A DNA stretch of 64,000 nt from an uncultured Lachnospiraceae bacterium. Lineage in GTDB: Bacteria; Bacillota; Clostridia; Lachnospirales; Lachnospiraceae. This document shows, piece by piece, positions 16,466 to 25,844 of this stretch. Below the pieces are notes generated by a model that searched no databases, was not told the origin of the DNA, and worked only from the letters and a program-made list of their open reading frames with translations. Position numbers and translations under genes: made by a program. The stretch is taken from contig CAKRFU010000011.1 in assembly GCA_934320845.1 (NCBI GenBank), forward strand, positions 1 to 64,000, read 5' to 3'. Positions within the stretch are counted from its first letter, which is position 1, and each line of letters starts with the position of its first letter.

Positions 16466-18574
16466 TTATACTTCAAACAATAAATCACCATATGATGGTA
16501 CAGGCCAAAATTCCTGATCTACTATCATCTCTAATTCATCAATTGGTTCACGGAGTTCTTCCATTGCAGTAAATACTGTATTCTTAAAGAACAATGCCTG
16601 CTCCTGTCCCTCTTCTTTATCTGCTGCTTCAGCAGTTACCTTTTCAAGATTTGCAAGTGCTTTCTGAGCCTTAGCAAGGAGTGAAGAGCATTTTGTAAGA
16701 AGCTCTGTCTGTACTGACACATCTGCCTCGGCACATGCTGCTGTAACAGTATTTACTGAGTCAGCAAGGCTTGTTACATATGAGATAACAGCAGGGATAA
16801 ACTGTTTTCCAGCCATATCAATCATAGTCTTAGCTTCGATATTTATTGTCTTTGAATAATTCTCATAGTTGATTTCAGCTCTTGATTCAAGCTCTGCCTT
16901 AGAAAGTACATTCTGTCTCTCAAAAAGAGCAATTGATTTGTCTGTTACAAGATATGGTACAGCTTCAACCATAGACTTAACATTTGGAAGTCCTCTTCTC
17001 TCAGCTTCTGCTACCCATTCGTCTGAATATCCGTCACCATTGAAGATAACTCTCTGATGCTCTGTAACAGCCTTTTTGATGAGTTCCTTAACTGCTTTAT
17101 CGAAATCGGCAGCTCCTTCAAGTTCATCTGCAAACTGCTGTAATGTATCAGCAACGATAGTGTTAAGTACGAAGTTTGCACCTGCGATAGACATTGATGA
17201 ACCAAGCATTCTGAACTCGAACTTGTTTCCTGTAAATGCAAATGGCGAAGTACGGTTTCTGTCTGTTGCATCTTTCTTAAGAACAGGAAGTACATGAACA
17301 CCTGTGTCAAGTTTGCTTCCCTGAATTGATGATGAAACATCACCCTTAACAATCTGCTCAACAACATCTTCAAGCTGCTCACCGAGGAACATAGAGATGA
17401 TTGCTGGAGGTGCCTCATTTGCTCCAAGTCTGTGGTCATTTCCAGGATTTGAAGCTGAAAGTCTGAGAAGTTCTGCATTCTCATCTACTGCCTTGATAAT
17501 TGCTGCAAGGAAAAGAAGGAATATTGTATTCTCGTGTGGCTTCTTTCCGGGATCAAGAAGATTTACACCTGTATCAGTAACGATTGACCAGTTATTATGT
17601 TTACCTGAACCATTTACACCTGCAAATGGTTTCTCATGAAGAAGGCACTCAAGATTATGTCTCTTTGCCACTTTCTTCATAATCTCCATTACTAACTGAT
17701 TGTGATCTGTTGAAATATTTGCTGTTGTAAAGATAGGTGCCATCTCGTGCTGTGCAGGAGCAACCTCATTGTGCTGTGTCTTTGAAAGAATACCAAGTTT
17801 CCAAAGTTCAATGTTAAGGTCTTTCATAAATGAAGCAATACGCTCTTTGATTGCGCCAAAGTAATGGTCATCAAGTTCCTGTCCCTTAGGAGCAGGTGCA
17901 CCAAACAATGTACGGCCTGTAAAGATAAGATCCTTACGCTGTAAATATTTATCTCTGTCTACAAGGAAGTATTCCTGCTCAGGTCCCACTGAACAAGATA
18001 CTTTCTTGACATCATCCATGCCAAACATTTTAACAATACGAACAGCCTGCTTGCTGATTGCTTCCATTGAGCGAAGGAGCGGAGTCTTTTTATCAAGTGC
18101 CTCACCTGTATATGAACAGAATGCTGTAGGAATACAAAGTGTAACACCTGCCGCATCCTCCTGAAGGAATGCCGGTGATGTACAATCCCATGCTGTATAT
18201 CCTCTTGCCTCAAATGTTGCACGAAGACCTCCTGAAGGGAATGAAGAAGCATCCGGCTCACCCTTTATAAGTTCTTTTCCTGAAAATTCAAGAACAGGCT
18301 TGCTCTCTGATGCAGGGCTGAGGAATGAATCATGCTTTTCTGCTGTAACGCCTGTCATTGGCTGGAACCAATGAGTATAGTGTGTAGCGCCGTGCTCAAG
18401 TGCCCACTCTTTCATTGCATGTGCAACTACATTTGCAATCTCAATGTCAAGGTCTGCTCCACTCTCAAGTGTTTTCTTCCAAGATTTGTATACATCTTTT
18501 GGAAGCTTAGCCTGCATTACTTCATCATTAAATACGTCTTTCCCAAAAACCTGTTCGATAACATTATTTTCCAT
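16466..18574 (-). CDS. glnN: Glutamine synthetase type III
   Basis: 702 aa, the long GSIII class and unlike the 437-aa GSI also present. It makes glutamine from glutamate, ammonia and ATP in the cytoplasm. GSIII marks visible: [14 protein letters not shown] (metal/glutamate site), [15 protein letters not shown] (ATP region), [16 protein letters not shown], and a long C-terminal helical domain that the GSI class lacks. A single-gene transcript with its own terminator. The leader at 18751-18825 holds a hexaloop hairpin overlapping a terminator, so expression is probably set by antitermination through the ANTAR protein at 34378. Confidence 0.97.
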   Translation of the reverse strand: MENNVIEQVFGKDVFNDEVMQAKLPKDVYKSWKKTLESGADLDIEIANVVAHAMKEWALEHGATHYTHWFQPMTGVTAEKHDSFLSPASESKPVLEFSGKELIKGEPDASSFPSGGLRATFEARGYTAWDCTSPAFLQEDAAGVTLCIPTAFCSYTGEALDKKTPLLRSMEAISKQAVRIVKMFGMDDVKKVSCSVGPEQEYFLVDRDKYLQRKDLIFTGRTLFGAPAPKGQELDDHYFGAIKERIASFMKDLNIELWKLGILSKTQHNEVAPAQHEMAPIFTTANISTDHNQLVMEIMKKVAKRHNLECLLHEKPFAGVNGSGKHNNWSIVTDTGVNLLDPGKKPHENTIFLLFLAAIIKAVDENAELLRLSASNPGNDHRLGANEAPPAIISMFLGEQLEDVVEQIVKGDVSSSIQGSKLDTGVHVLPVLKKDATDRNRTSPFAFTGNKFEFRMLGSSMSIAGANFVLNTIVADTLQQFADELEGAADFDKAVKELIKKAVTEHQRVIFNGDGYSDEWVAEAERRGLPNVKSMVEAVPYLVTDKSIALFERQNVLSKAELESRAEINYENYSKTINIEAKTMIDMAGKQFIPAVISYVTSLADSVNTVTAACAEADVSVQTELLTKCSSLLAKAQKALANLEKVTAEAADKEEGQEQALFFKNTVFTAMEELREPIDELEMIVDQEFWPVPSYGDLLFEV

Positions 18575-18680
18575 TTCGTTACCTTCCTTTCATATTAATA
18601 TTTTAATATTCTAATATTCTATAATAGTCAAAAGAATTTACTCCTTTAAACTATTTTATTATATAAAGTGTCCGGAATAA

Positions 18681-18742
18681 TTATGTCATTCCTATGCTGT
18701 CGCCCGGGCACCATATAAGTTGTGGTACAGCTTATGTCATTC
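18681..18742. repeat. Two 11-bp direct repeats between attenuator and GSIII start
   Basis: TTATGTCATTC occurs at 18681-18691 and 18732-18742, flanking a GC-rich patch (CGCCCGGGCACC). They lie in the transcribed leader; function unknown. Confidence 0.5.
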
Positions 18743-18750
18743 GTTCTAGC

Positions 18751-18795
18751 AAAAAAGGCGCACTCAATTATTTAAATTGAGAACGCCCTTGTTCT
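18751..18795 (-). promoter_or_regulatory. ANTAR-type attenuator of the GSIII leader
   Basis: On the minus strand the hairpin AGAAC-AAGGGC-GTTCT (18795-18780) has a six-base loop with A first and G fourth, the pattern bound by ANTAR proteins. Its loop and 3' arm are reused in a terminator, GGGCGTTCTCAATT with AATTGAGTGCGCC and six T (18788-18751), so only one structure can form at a time. A second hexaloop hairpin, expected for the classic dual-hairpin target, was not found. Confidence 0.75.
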
Positions 18796-18819
18796 GTACT
18801 TCTTTATCAACTGATTTGA

Positions 18820-18848
18820 AGTATATCATACTAACTTTAATTTGAAAA
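18820..18848 (-). promoter_or_regulatory. Candidate promoter of the GSIII transcript
   Basis: TATACT (18820-18825) with a weak -35 TTTTCA at 17-nt spacing on the minus strand. It would start the RNA about 18 nt before the hexaloop hairpin. Confidence 0.5.
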
Positions 18849-19007
18849 GCCTTTTATTACATTTTTTTACTTTTTTGACACATTGCACATTCACATTTGA
18901 AAATGCAGTCGATTTTTGTAGTTTTTATACAACGCAGATTAAACCACCAAATAGAAATTAGTATGTAAACATCCACTGCTGTCTGCTTTTAAACCTAGTG
19001 TACTGTA

Positions 19008-20594
19008 TCATATCATTCCTTTATAATCAAACATATCAAATTTTACAGCTTTCATATTTTCTTTTCCGTTTCCGCTTGCATAGAGGGCAATATAATTTCC
19101 GGTAAATCTTCCTCCAACTTCTGTTGTCAGATAAGCAGCCTCACCTTCCCCGGCTTTAATCCACTTTTCATCCTCATTGTAGCTGAAACGATAAAGATTT
19201 TCACCATTTTCGCTTTTCAACGCCTCAAGTCTCACATAAATCATATTGTTATTCAACGTCGTAATTTTTTCTTCATGTATAATCGAACCTATACATCTTC
19301 TGAAAATAAGCCATTTTATTTCATCAATCATTGTAACCGCAAGCTCATAATGATGCTTATTATTCATATAAACAGTAAGCCCTGCCTCGTCTCCGTCAAA
19401 TATATTCCCAAAATCAATACATGTTTCTGCCGTAAACTCATGATGTTTTTGTCTGTAACCGACCCAGGAAACCTCATCACTTGATGTAACAGGTGATTTT
19501 GTTCCATATAAAAGCAGGCCGCCATCTTTATCCAAAGACGCATATTTTGTTGTAGTATTATAAATAAAGTTCCAGTCCTGTTTTAATTTATCTCCCCTAA
19601 AATCATCATGAAAATGTTTTCCCTCTTCTGTCATCGACTTTTGAACAACCCCCTCAAGAAGTTTTCTTTCAGTCTCTATTTTCTCGTCAAGCAGACCGCC
19701 TCTTCCAATAACGGGCCAGCCATCTTCATCCCATATCATAGGCACCAGAAAAGTCTCTCTTCCAAGATTGTGTTTAAACGGATATGTAATAGGACGGTTT
19801 CCAAGACATACTCCCCACCAGTCTCCAAATTTATCACAAACTATATCCATATGACCTGTTCCTTTAATAGGAAGTGATGTTGACCTGTTGCTAAAAACAG
19901 GATTGCGGGGACACGATTCATATTTTCCAAAAATATCCCTGCTGCGCGCAATTGTTATCATATGGCAGAATTCAGTACCTCCTTCAGAAATAAGCAGGTA
20001 ATACCATCCGTTTATTTTATAAAGATGCGGTCCCTCAGGGTCATTTCCACCGGTACCATTCCATATTACTTTTCTATCTGAGACAACATCACATGAAATA
20101 TCCATGACCTTTCCATTCTCATCATATTTATATGAAAATTTAAGTTCACTCATAAATATTCCATTATCAAATGCGCCCGTATAATACACTCTGCCATCAT
20201 CATCAAAAAAAAGTGAAGAATCAATTCCCGGCAAGTCAATAAAAACCGGGTCTGACCACTCACCGTAAGGATTGTCAGTCCATACTATAAAATTTCCCTC
20301 ATCTTTTCCGCCATAAGCAACATTTGTAGAAATCACATAAAAAATACCCTCATGGTATCTTATAGTCGGTGCATAAATCCCCACACAATTTGGTACTCCC
20401 TGTCTGAGCGCAAGCTGCTCCGGTCTTGATATACAATACCCTATCTGTTCCCAGTTTATCAAATCTTTGCTGTGAAAAACAGGAATTCCCGGAAAATACT
20501 CAAATGAACTGTTTACCAGATAAAAATCATCCCCAACCCTACATATGCTCGGGTCAGGATAAAACCCCGAAATTATCGGATTTATATATTCCAT
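19008..20594 (-). CDS. Glycoside hydrolase family 43 beta-xylosidase-like protein
   Basis: 528 aa without a signal peptide, so cytoplasmic. The five-bladed propeller of GH43 subfamily 11 opens with INPIISGFYPDPSICRVGDDFYLVNSSFEYFPGIPVFHSKDLINW, which contains the catalytic-base aspartate (YPDPS); the general acid is expected in GNDPEGPHLYK and the pKa-tuning aspartate in GIDSSLFFDDDG. A C-terminal beta-sandwich (about 330-528, with KHHEFTAE and NNKHHYELAV) completes the subfamily layout. It probably releases xylose from imported xylo-oligosaccharides. No transporter or regulator adjoins it and no nearby terminator is evident. Confidence 0.93.
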   Translation of the reverse strand: MEYINPIISGFYPDPSICRVGDDFYLVNSSFEYFPGIPVFHSKDLINWEQIGYCISRPEQLALRQGVPNCVGIYAPTIRYHEGIFYVISTNVAYGGKDEGNFIVWTDNPYGEWSDPVFIDLPGIDSSLFFDDDGRVYYTGAFDNGIFMSELKFSYKYDENGKVMDISCDVVSDRKVIWNGTGGNDPEGPHLYKINGWYYLLISEGGTEFCHMITIARSRDIFGKYESCPRNPVFSNRSTSLPIKGTGHMDIVCDKFGDWWGVCLGNRPITYPFKHNLGRETFLVPMIWDEDGWPVIGRGGLLDEKIETERKLLEGVVQKSMTEEGKHFHDDFRGDKLKQDWNFIYNTTTKYASLDKDGGLLLYGTKSPVTSSDEVSWVGYRQKHHEFTAETCIDFGNIFDGDEAGLTVYMNNKHHYELAVTMIDEIKWLIFRRCIGSIIHEEKITTLNNNMIYVRLEALKSENGENLYRFSYNEDEKWIKAGEGEAAYLTTEVGGRFTGNYIALYASGNGKENMKAVKFDMFDYKGMI

Positions 20595-20828
20595 ATATTT
20601 TATACCTCATTTTAATTTAAAATATTCTGTTGCCTATACTTATATTCTATTTAACAATTTTTCCATATAAAATTACAATTAAATTTTCGCATATCTCACC
20701 TTCATACGCAACATCAACTTTTAGATACATGATACATTAATTATAATATTTACTTTTCCAAAACATATTCTCTTATATTCCAAAATGTTGTATAATAAGC
20801 ACATCCTATTACTTTCGGAGGGATAGCC

Positions 20829-22817
20829 ATGCTCAATTTTAATGAAAAAACTTTTTTTAAAAAAATAATCAACAATTATAATGCTGTTTATTTTCTTAAC
20901 AAAACCACAAATTCCTATGAAACTTATTGTTCTGACAATAATTTTAAAAATATTGTACCTGATACGGGATCCTTTGACGATTTATACAGCAGTATCTTTG
21001 CCATGAATAAAAATAACGCTGAAAATACTTCTAAAGAATATTCTGTTTTTTTTGACAGTTCAATATTTTTTAGAAAAAATTTCAGTGGCAGATTATATCT
21101 CTGCATAAATTCTGAAACAAAAAATTATGATTATAAAATATTTGAGATTGATGAGCAATACAATATCATTTTAATAAGTATAAATGAATACAACTTTGAA
21201 GCTGATTCTATTGAACGTCAGAAAATGAATACAATACAGGAAGATTACCTTTTTTCAATGATAGTCAACCTTAAAGAAGATTCTTGTCAAAACTCAAACA
21301 CAACTGAAATGAGTACCGAAAACCAAAATTATCTGGATATAAAATACTCACAATGGAGAGTATTTATATCTGATATGTTTTTACCTGACGATAAAATAAT
21401 ATTTATGAAAATGACTGAACCTGATTACATCATAAAACAGCTCAACAAAAGTAATCAATTTAGTTTTGATATTAAAATGCTAAATATGCAGGGCACTTAT
21501 ATTTGGGTAAGGCTTATGTTTAAAGCCTTGAACAATTTTTCAAAAGACACTCCGATATTTGTATATACTGTTAAAGATGTTGATAGAGAACTATCAAGAA
21601 TCTTAAAACAGGAAAACATCATTGAAGAAATTAAAAAACAGAATGAACAGCTTGACAATATCAACAAATCAAAGAGTCTTTTCATTTCTAATATGTCTCA
21701 TGAAATAAGAACTCCTATAAATGCTGTTCTTGGAATGGATGAAATGATACTAAGAGAGGCAACAGACAAGCATATACTATCCTATGCCAAAGATATTCAA
21801 AGTGCAGGCAAAATGCTTCTCAGCATAATTAATGATATACTGGATTATTCAAAAATTGAAGCTGATAAAATGGAACTGATTTCTGTTGATTATAATATTG
21901 GATCATTAATTTCAGATATTAACAAAATGATTGCAATAAAAGCAAAAGAAAAAAAGCTTGCTTATCATGTTGAGGTAAACACACAAATTCCATCTATTTT
22001 ACATGGTGACGAGATTCGTATAAAGCAGATTATCATAAATCTTCTTACAAATGCAGTTAAATATACTGACAATGGTCATGTATATTTTTCCGTTGATTTT
22101 GAATCCGATAACAGCCAACCCGATTTTTGCTATATTATTGTAAACGTTAAAGATACCGGTATAGGCATTAAACCAAACGATATCCAAAATCTATATTCAG
22201 AATATGCAAGACTTGATGAAAAGCGCAACAGAAACATTGAAGGAACAGGACTTGGAATGAGTATTGTTGTAAGGCTTCTGAAAAAAATGGGAAGTAATCT
22301 TAAAGTTGAAAGTACATATGGTAAAGGATCCGTTTTTTCATTCAAACTCAAGCAAAAAATAGCCAATGCAACATCTCTTCATGACTATAACAAGAAAAAC
22401 AGCACTTCCAATGCCAACACAAATCATGATGAAGATATTCTTAAAAAACCTTATGCCAAAATTCTTGTGGTAGATGATAACCATATAAACCTTCAAGTTA
22501 TGAAATGCCTTTTAAAAAGAAATCTTGTTCAGGTAGACAGTGCATACAGTGGAAAAGAGTGTCTAACAAAAATGCAGTCTAACAAATATGACCTTGTATT
22601 CCTTGATCACATAATGCCTGAAATGGATGGAATACAAACTCTGTCATTTATACGAAAACTCCATGGCAGCAATGCTTCAACCCCTGTTATTGCATTAACA
22701 GCAAATGTTATGTCCGGCGCCCGTGAAAAATACATAAATTGCGGCTTTAATGATTTCATCGAAAAACCTATATCACCCGAAAAACTTGAAATAACACTAA
22801 AGAAGTATCTAATATAA
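20829..22817 (+). CDS. Hybrid sensor histidine kinase with C-terminal receiver
   Basis: 662 aa. Residues 1-255 are a soluble sensing region without membrane helices, with a PAS-like stretch before a coiled coil (about 258-285). HisKA holds SNMSHEIRTPINAVLGMDEM with the phospho-histidine. The HATPase domain has LTNAVKYTDNGHV, VKDTGIGI and EGTGLGMSIVVRLLKKMGS. The receiver has the acidic pair VDDNHIN, phospho-acceptor in LVFLDHIMPEMDG and the lysine in FIEKPISPEKL. No DNA-binding output and no partner gene is adjacent, so its target is distant. GGAGG lies before the ATG. Confidence 0.95.
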   Translation: MLNFNEKTFFKKIINNYNAVYFLNKTTNSYETYCSDNNFKNIVPDTGSFDDLYSSIFAMNKNNAENTSKEYSVFFDSSIFFRKNFSGRLYLCINSETKNYDYKIFEIDEQYNIILISINEYNFEADSIERQKMNTIQEDYLFSMIVNLKEDSCQNSNTTEMSTENQNYLDIKYSQWRVFISDMFLPDDKIIFMKMTEPDYIIKQLNKSNQFSFDIKMLNMQGTYIWVRLMFKALNNFSKDTPIFVYTVKDVDRELSRILKQENIIEEIKKQNEQLDNINKSKSLFISNMSHEIRTPINAVLGMDEMILREATDKHILSYAKDIQSAGKMLLSIINDILDYSKIEADKMELISVDYNIGSLISDINKMIAIKAKEKKLAYHVEVNTQIPSILHGDEIRIKQIIINLLTNAVKYTDNGHVYFSVDFESDNSQPDFCYIIVNVKDTGIGIKPNDIQNLYSEYARLDEKRNRNIEGTGLGMSIVVRLLKKMGSNLKVESTYGKGSVFSFKLKQKIANATSLHDYNKKNSTSNANTNHDEDILKKPYAKILVVDDNHINLQVMKCLLKRNLVQVDSAYSGKECLTKMQSNKYDLVFLDHIMPEMDGIQTLSFIRKLHGSNASTPVIALTANVMSGAREKYINCGFNDFIEKPISPEKLEITLKKYLI

Positions 22818-22934
22818 TTTAGCAAGAATCATTCCTTGCTTGAATTTATTTATGTGTCATGTTAAAATTATATAATATTCAGACTAAAAAGGTATAAAAA
22901 TTTACAAAATAAATATAAGATTGGAGATTTTATT

Positions 22935-23867
22935 ATGGGAAAGAAAATTGTCGTAGCACTTGGACACAGTGCACTCGGAAAAACATTTCCGGAACAAAAA
23001 GAAGCCGTTAAAAATGCTGCATCAGCTATCGCAGATTTGGTTGAAGCAAAATATGATATAGTTATCACACACAGCAATGGTACACAGGTAGGCATGATTC
23101 ACTCTGCCATGAGAGAATACAGCCGTCTTGAACCTACAAACACTGTTGCTCCAATGTCTATTTGCAGTGCCATGAGCCAGGGATACATAGGTTATGATCT
23201 TCAGAACGAAATTCGTACAGAACTTTTAAACAGAGGTATATATAAGCCTGTATCTACTATTATCACTCAGGTAAGAGTTGATCCTTTCGATACTGCTTTC
23301 TCTTATCCTACAAAGGAAATCGGCAGATATATGACAGCCGATGAAGCTAAAACTGAAGAAGAAAAAGGAAATCATGTAGTTGAAATCGAAGGAAAAGGAT
23401 TCAGAAGAGTTATCGCAGCACCACGCCCGATGGAAATATACGAAATAGATGCCATCAAAACACTTATGGATGCCGGACAGATAGTAATCGCAGCAGGTGG
23501 CGGTGGAATCCCTGTATTACAGCAGGGCACACGACTTAAAGGTGCAAGTGCCGTTATCGAAAAAGATGTGACAAGCGCATGTCTCGCCGAAGAACTCGGT
23601 GCAGACGCACTCCTTCTTCTCACGGGTGTTGAAAAAGTTGCATTAAACTTTGGCACTGACAATGAGAAACCACTTGATTCGATGACTGTTGAAGAAGCTA
23701 CAAAATATATTGCAGATAAACAGTTCAACGAAGGTGGCATGCTCCCTAAAGTTGAAGCTGCTGTTTCATTTGCATCTTCATCAAAAGAACATAAAGCTAT
23801 TATCACAAGCATTGATACAGCTCTTGAAGGAATATCAGGAAAAACAGGTACAGTTATCACATGCTAA
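22935..23867 (+). CDS. arcC: Carbamate kinase
   Basis: 310 aa, full length. It interconverts carbamoyl phosphate plus ADP with ATP, carbamate and ammonia; in anaerobes this usually yields ATP from arginine, agmatine, allantoin or purine breakdown. Family marks: VVALGHSALGKTFPEQ, VITHSNGTQVGMI, VIAAGGGGIPV, AVIEKDVTSACLAEELGADALLLLTGVEKV and the C-terminal GTVITC. No arcA or arcB is nearby, so the carbamoyl phosphate source is not visible here. A strong terminator follows at 23909. Confidence 0.97.
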   Translation: MGKKIVVALGHSALGKTFPEQKEAVKNAASAIADLVEAKYDIVITHSNGTQVGMIHSAMREYSRLEPTNTVAPMSICSAMSQGYIGYDLQNEIRTELLNRGIYKPVSTIITQVRVDPFDTAFSYPTKEIGRYMTADEAKTEEEKGNHVVEIEGKGFRRVIAAPRPMEIYEIDAIKTLMDAGQIVIAAGGGGIPVLQQGTRLKGASAVIEKDVTSACLAEELGADALLLLTGVEKVALNFGTDNEKPLDSMTVEEATKYIADKQFNEGGMLPKVEAAVSFASSSKEHKAIITSIDTALEGISGKTGTVITC

Positions 23868-23908
23868 AACACAACTCAATACAATCATAATACTAATAAT
23901 AAACAATA

Positions 23909-23966
23909 TAAATACCATACTCAAAAAACTCAGATTTTATTCTAGTTTTCAGAGTATGGTATTTTT
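23909..23966 (+). terminator. Terminator of arcC
   Basis: AAATACCATACTC pairs with GAGTATGGTATTT around a 29-nt loop and is followed by a T-run. Confidence 0.85.
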
Positions 23967-23990
23967 TAGTGCAAGAACTTTTTATTACTA

Positions 23991-24019
23991 TTGACAAAAA
24001 ATAAATATCAATATAACAT
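23991..24019 (+). promoter_or_regulatory. Promoter of the esterase-marR operon
   Basis: TTGACA (23991-23996), 17 nt, TAACAT (24014-24019), with the perfect palindrome at 24022-24051 starting 2 bp downstream. Confidence 0.65.
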
Positions 24020-24021
24020 AT

Positions 24022-24051
24022 AATTACTAATTAGAATTCTAATTAGTAATT
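24022..24051. promoter_or_regulatory. 30-bp perfect palindrome, candidate MarR operator
   Basis: Each half reads AATTACTAATTAGAA toward the centre (15 bp, no mismatch). It covers the predicted transcription start. Its core ATTAGAATTCTAAT matches the site before the marR at 6519 (ATTAGAATACTAAT). Confidence 0.75.
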
Positions 24052-24084
24052 TAATTTATAATATAGATGGAGGATTTAAAAGTT

Positions 24085-25260
24085 ATGAAAAAAAATTTCA
24101 CTAAGCTTCTCAGCATCACATTAATAGCTGCTAATGTATTGTCGTTATCATTACAGCCTGCTATTTCAACAAATGCAAATTCAAACCAAAAGCCTGTTTT
24201 AAGTCACAAAAAAATGACACTTACTACAGGACAGAGTAAAAAAATCAAATTAAAAAATGTTTCCATTTCAAAAGCAAAACTGATAAAATGGAAATCAAGT
24301 AATAAATCTGTTGTTACCATTACTGCTAATGGAACAATACATGCCAAAAAGAAAGGTAAGGCTAAAATCATGGCAAAATATAATAAAAAGACCTACAGCT
24401 GTGCTGTTACAGTGAAAAATAAATCAGTTACAAAACCAGATCCGTATGACGGAGATACAAATTATCCGGTCTCATTTGCATACACTGAAAGAGACAACAG
24501 TATAACTTACGGCAAAGTAAAATATGATACATACTTTTCAACTACAACCAATAAAATGCGAACCTGTGCCATCATTTTGCCGCCAAACTATGATAAAAAC
24601 AAGGCATATCCTGTATGTTATCTTTTGCATGGTCTTGGACAGGATCACACCGACTGGCTCAATGCAAATGCCGACACTATTATCGGAAACATGATTGCAG
24701 CAAAAACAGCCAGGGAAATGATATTAGTCCTTCCAAACTGTCGTGCCAGAGCTAACGATACATATGTTGCCGACCAGTTTTCACTTGACAATTATCGTGC
24801 ATTTGACAATTTCATAAATGATCTTCGTGACAATCTTATGCCTTATATAAAAGAAAATTATTCGGTAGCAGAAGGTCGTGAAAACACAGCAATTGCCGGT
24901 TTTTCAATGGGTGGACGCACTGCACTTTATATCGGTCTTTCAATGCAGGACACTTTTGGATATATAGGAGGTTTCTGCCCTGCTCCCGGACTTTTTGCAT
25001 ATGAAATGAACGGAATAGCTGAAGACGGTCTTTTTAAAACAGATACATTTAAGTTAAACGATGAATATGCCGACAACACTCTTTTAATGATTGTTGCAGC
25101 CAAAAACGATACAGTTGTTTTTGACATTCCTGAAACATATCACAATGCACTTGTTAAAAACAACACTAATCATATATGGTACAAAACAACCGGTGGGCAT
25201 GATGCTACAGTAATGGATCACGGTTTTTACAATTTTGCAAAAAGACTTTTTAACAATTAA
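24085..25260 (+). CDS. Secreted CE1-like esterase with N-terminal Big_2 domain
   Basis: 391 aa from the ATG at 24085; the earlier ATG at 24067 lies in ATGGAGG, the ribosome site. A signal peptide (KKNFTKLLSITLIAANVLSLSL) is followed by a bacterial Ig-like Big_2 domain (about 35-110, ending WKSSNKSVVTITANGTIHAKKKGKAKI). The alpha/beta hydrolase runs from about 145: YPVCYLLHGLGQDHTDW (oxyanion loop), GFSMGGRTALYIG (nucleophile Ser), AAKNDTVVF (Asp) and GGHDATVMDHGFY (His). The architecture suggests an extracellular feruloyl- or acetyl-esterase-like enzyme acting on plant polysaccharides. It is followed 48 bp later by a MarR gene, and the palindromic operator covers the start site. Confidence 0.9.
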   Translation: MKKNFTKLLSITLIAANVLSLSLQPAISTNANSNQKPVLSHKKMTLTTGQSKKIKLKNVSISKAKLIKWKSSNKSVVTITANGTIHAKKKGKAKIMAKYNKKTYSCAVTVKNKSVTKPDPYDGDTNYPVSFAYTERDNSITYGKVKYDTYFSTTTNKMRTCAIILPPNYDKNKAYPVCYLLHGLGQDHTDWLNANADTIIGNMIAAKTAREMILVLPNCRARANDTYVADQFSLDNYRAFDNFINDLRDNLMPYIKENYSVAEGRENTAIAGFSMGGRTALYIGLSMQDTFGYIGGFCPAPGLFAYEMNGIAEDGLFKTDTFKLNDEYADNTLLMIVAAKNDTVVFDIPETYHNALVKNNTNHIWYKTTGGHDATVMDHGFYNFAKRLFNN

Positions 25261-25308
25261 TAGTTAATAGTAACAGTTAATATTTACTATCAAACGAGGA
25301 TTTTACAT

Positions 25309-25728
25309 ATGAATGAGAAATTTTTCTTAAAACTGCTTGAACTTTCCGCAGCACACGCAAAACGCAGCCAGGCCATTTTTGAAAGGCTTAATCTTTCAAA
25401 TGCACAGCCAAAAGTTTTGTATATACTCCGAAAGACAGACGGATACACCCAGAAAGAACTTGCCTCTATCTGCAGAATAACTCCCCCATCTATGACATCC
25501 ATACTTAATAACATGGAAAAAGCTGATTTTATATATCGTGAAAAAGTATTAACTGCAGGTCAAAAACACGCACATAAAATTTATCTTACGACAAAAGGGA
25601 AAAAAACTGCTGAAGAAGTTTATTCCGAATTTGAAAAGCTTGAAGAGATATGCCTTAATGGTTTTTCGGAGAAGGAAAAAATTTATGTATTTGATATTTT
25701 TGACAAAATAATTAACAATCTTTCATAA
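25309..25728 (+). CDS. MarR family transcriptional regulator
   Basis: 139 aa winged-helix protein, paralogous to the one at 6519: QPKVLYILRKTDGYTQKELASICRITPPSMTSILNNMEKADFIYREK spans the recognition helix and wing. It lies downstream of the esterase in the same direction and probably represses the operon through the 30-bp palindrome; the inducer might be a phenolic acid released by the esterase, as for other MarR proteins, but that is inference. A strong bidirectional terminator follows. Confidence 0.9.
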   Translation: MNEKFFLKLLELSAAHAKRSQAIFERLNLSNAQPKVLYILRKTDGYTQKELASICRITPPSMTSILNNMEKADFIYREKVLTAGQKHAHKIYLTTKGKKTAEEVYSEFEKLEEICLNGFSEKEKIYVFDIFDKIINNLS

Positions 25729-25788
25729 TTTCATAACGATAAAAATATCGTTAAACATTTATATCTTGTATAACTTTGCATTAAAAAC

Positions 25789-25836
25789 AATAAGCCGTAT
25801 TCTAAATATCATTATCATTTTAGAATACGGCTTATT
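25789..25836. terminator. Bidirectional terminator after marR
   Basis: Perfect 18-bp stem (AATAAGCCGTATTCTAAA and its complement) around 12 nt, with T-rich sequence on both sides. It serves the marR operon and the converging Big_2 remnant. Confidence 0.85.
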
Positions 25837-25844
25837 TATTTAAC

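Noticed and set aside
22818-22845. Terminator after the hybrid kinase gene
   Set aside because: AGCAAG/CTTGCT is only 6 bp with no proper T-run; not called.
23372-23860. Minus-strand 162-codon frame inside arcC
   Set aside because: Antisense shadow; no start signal or motif.
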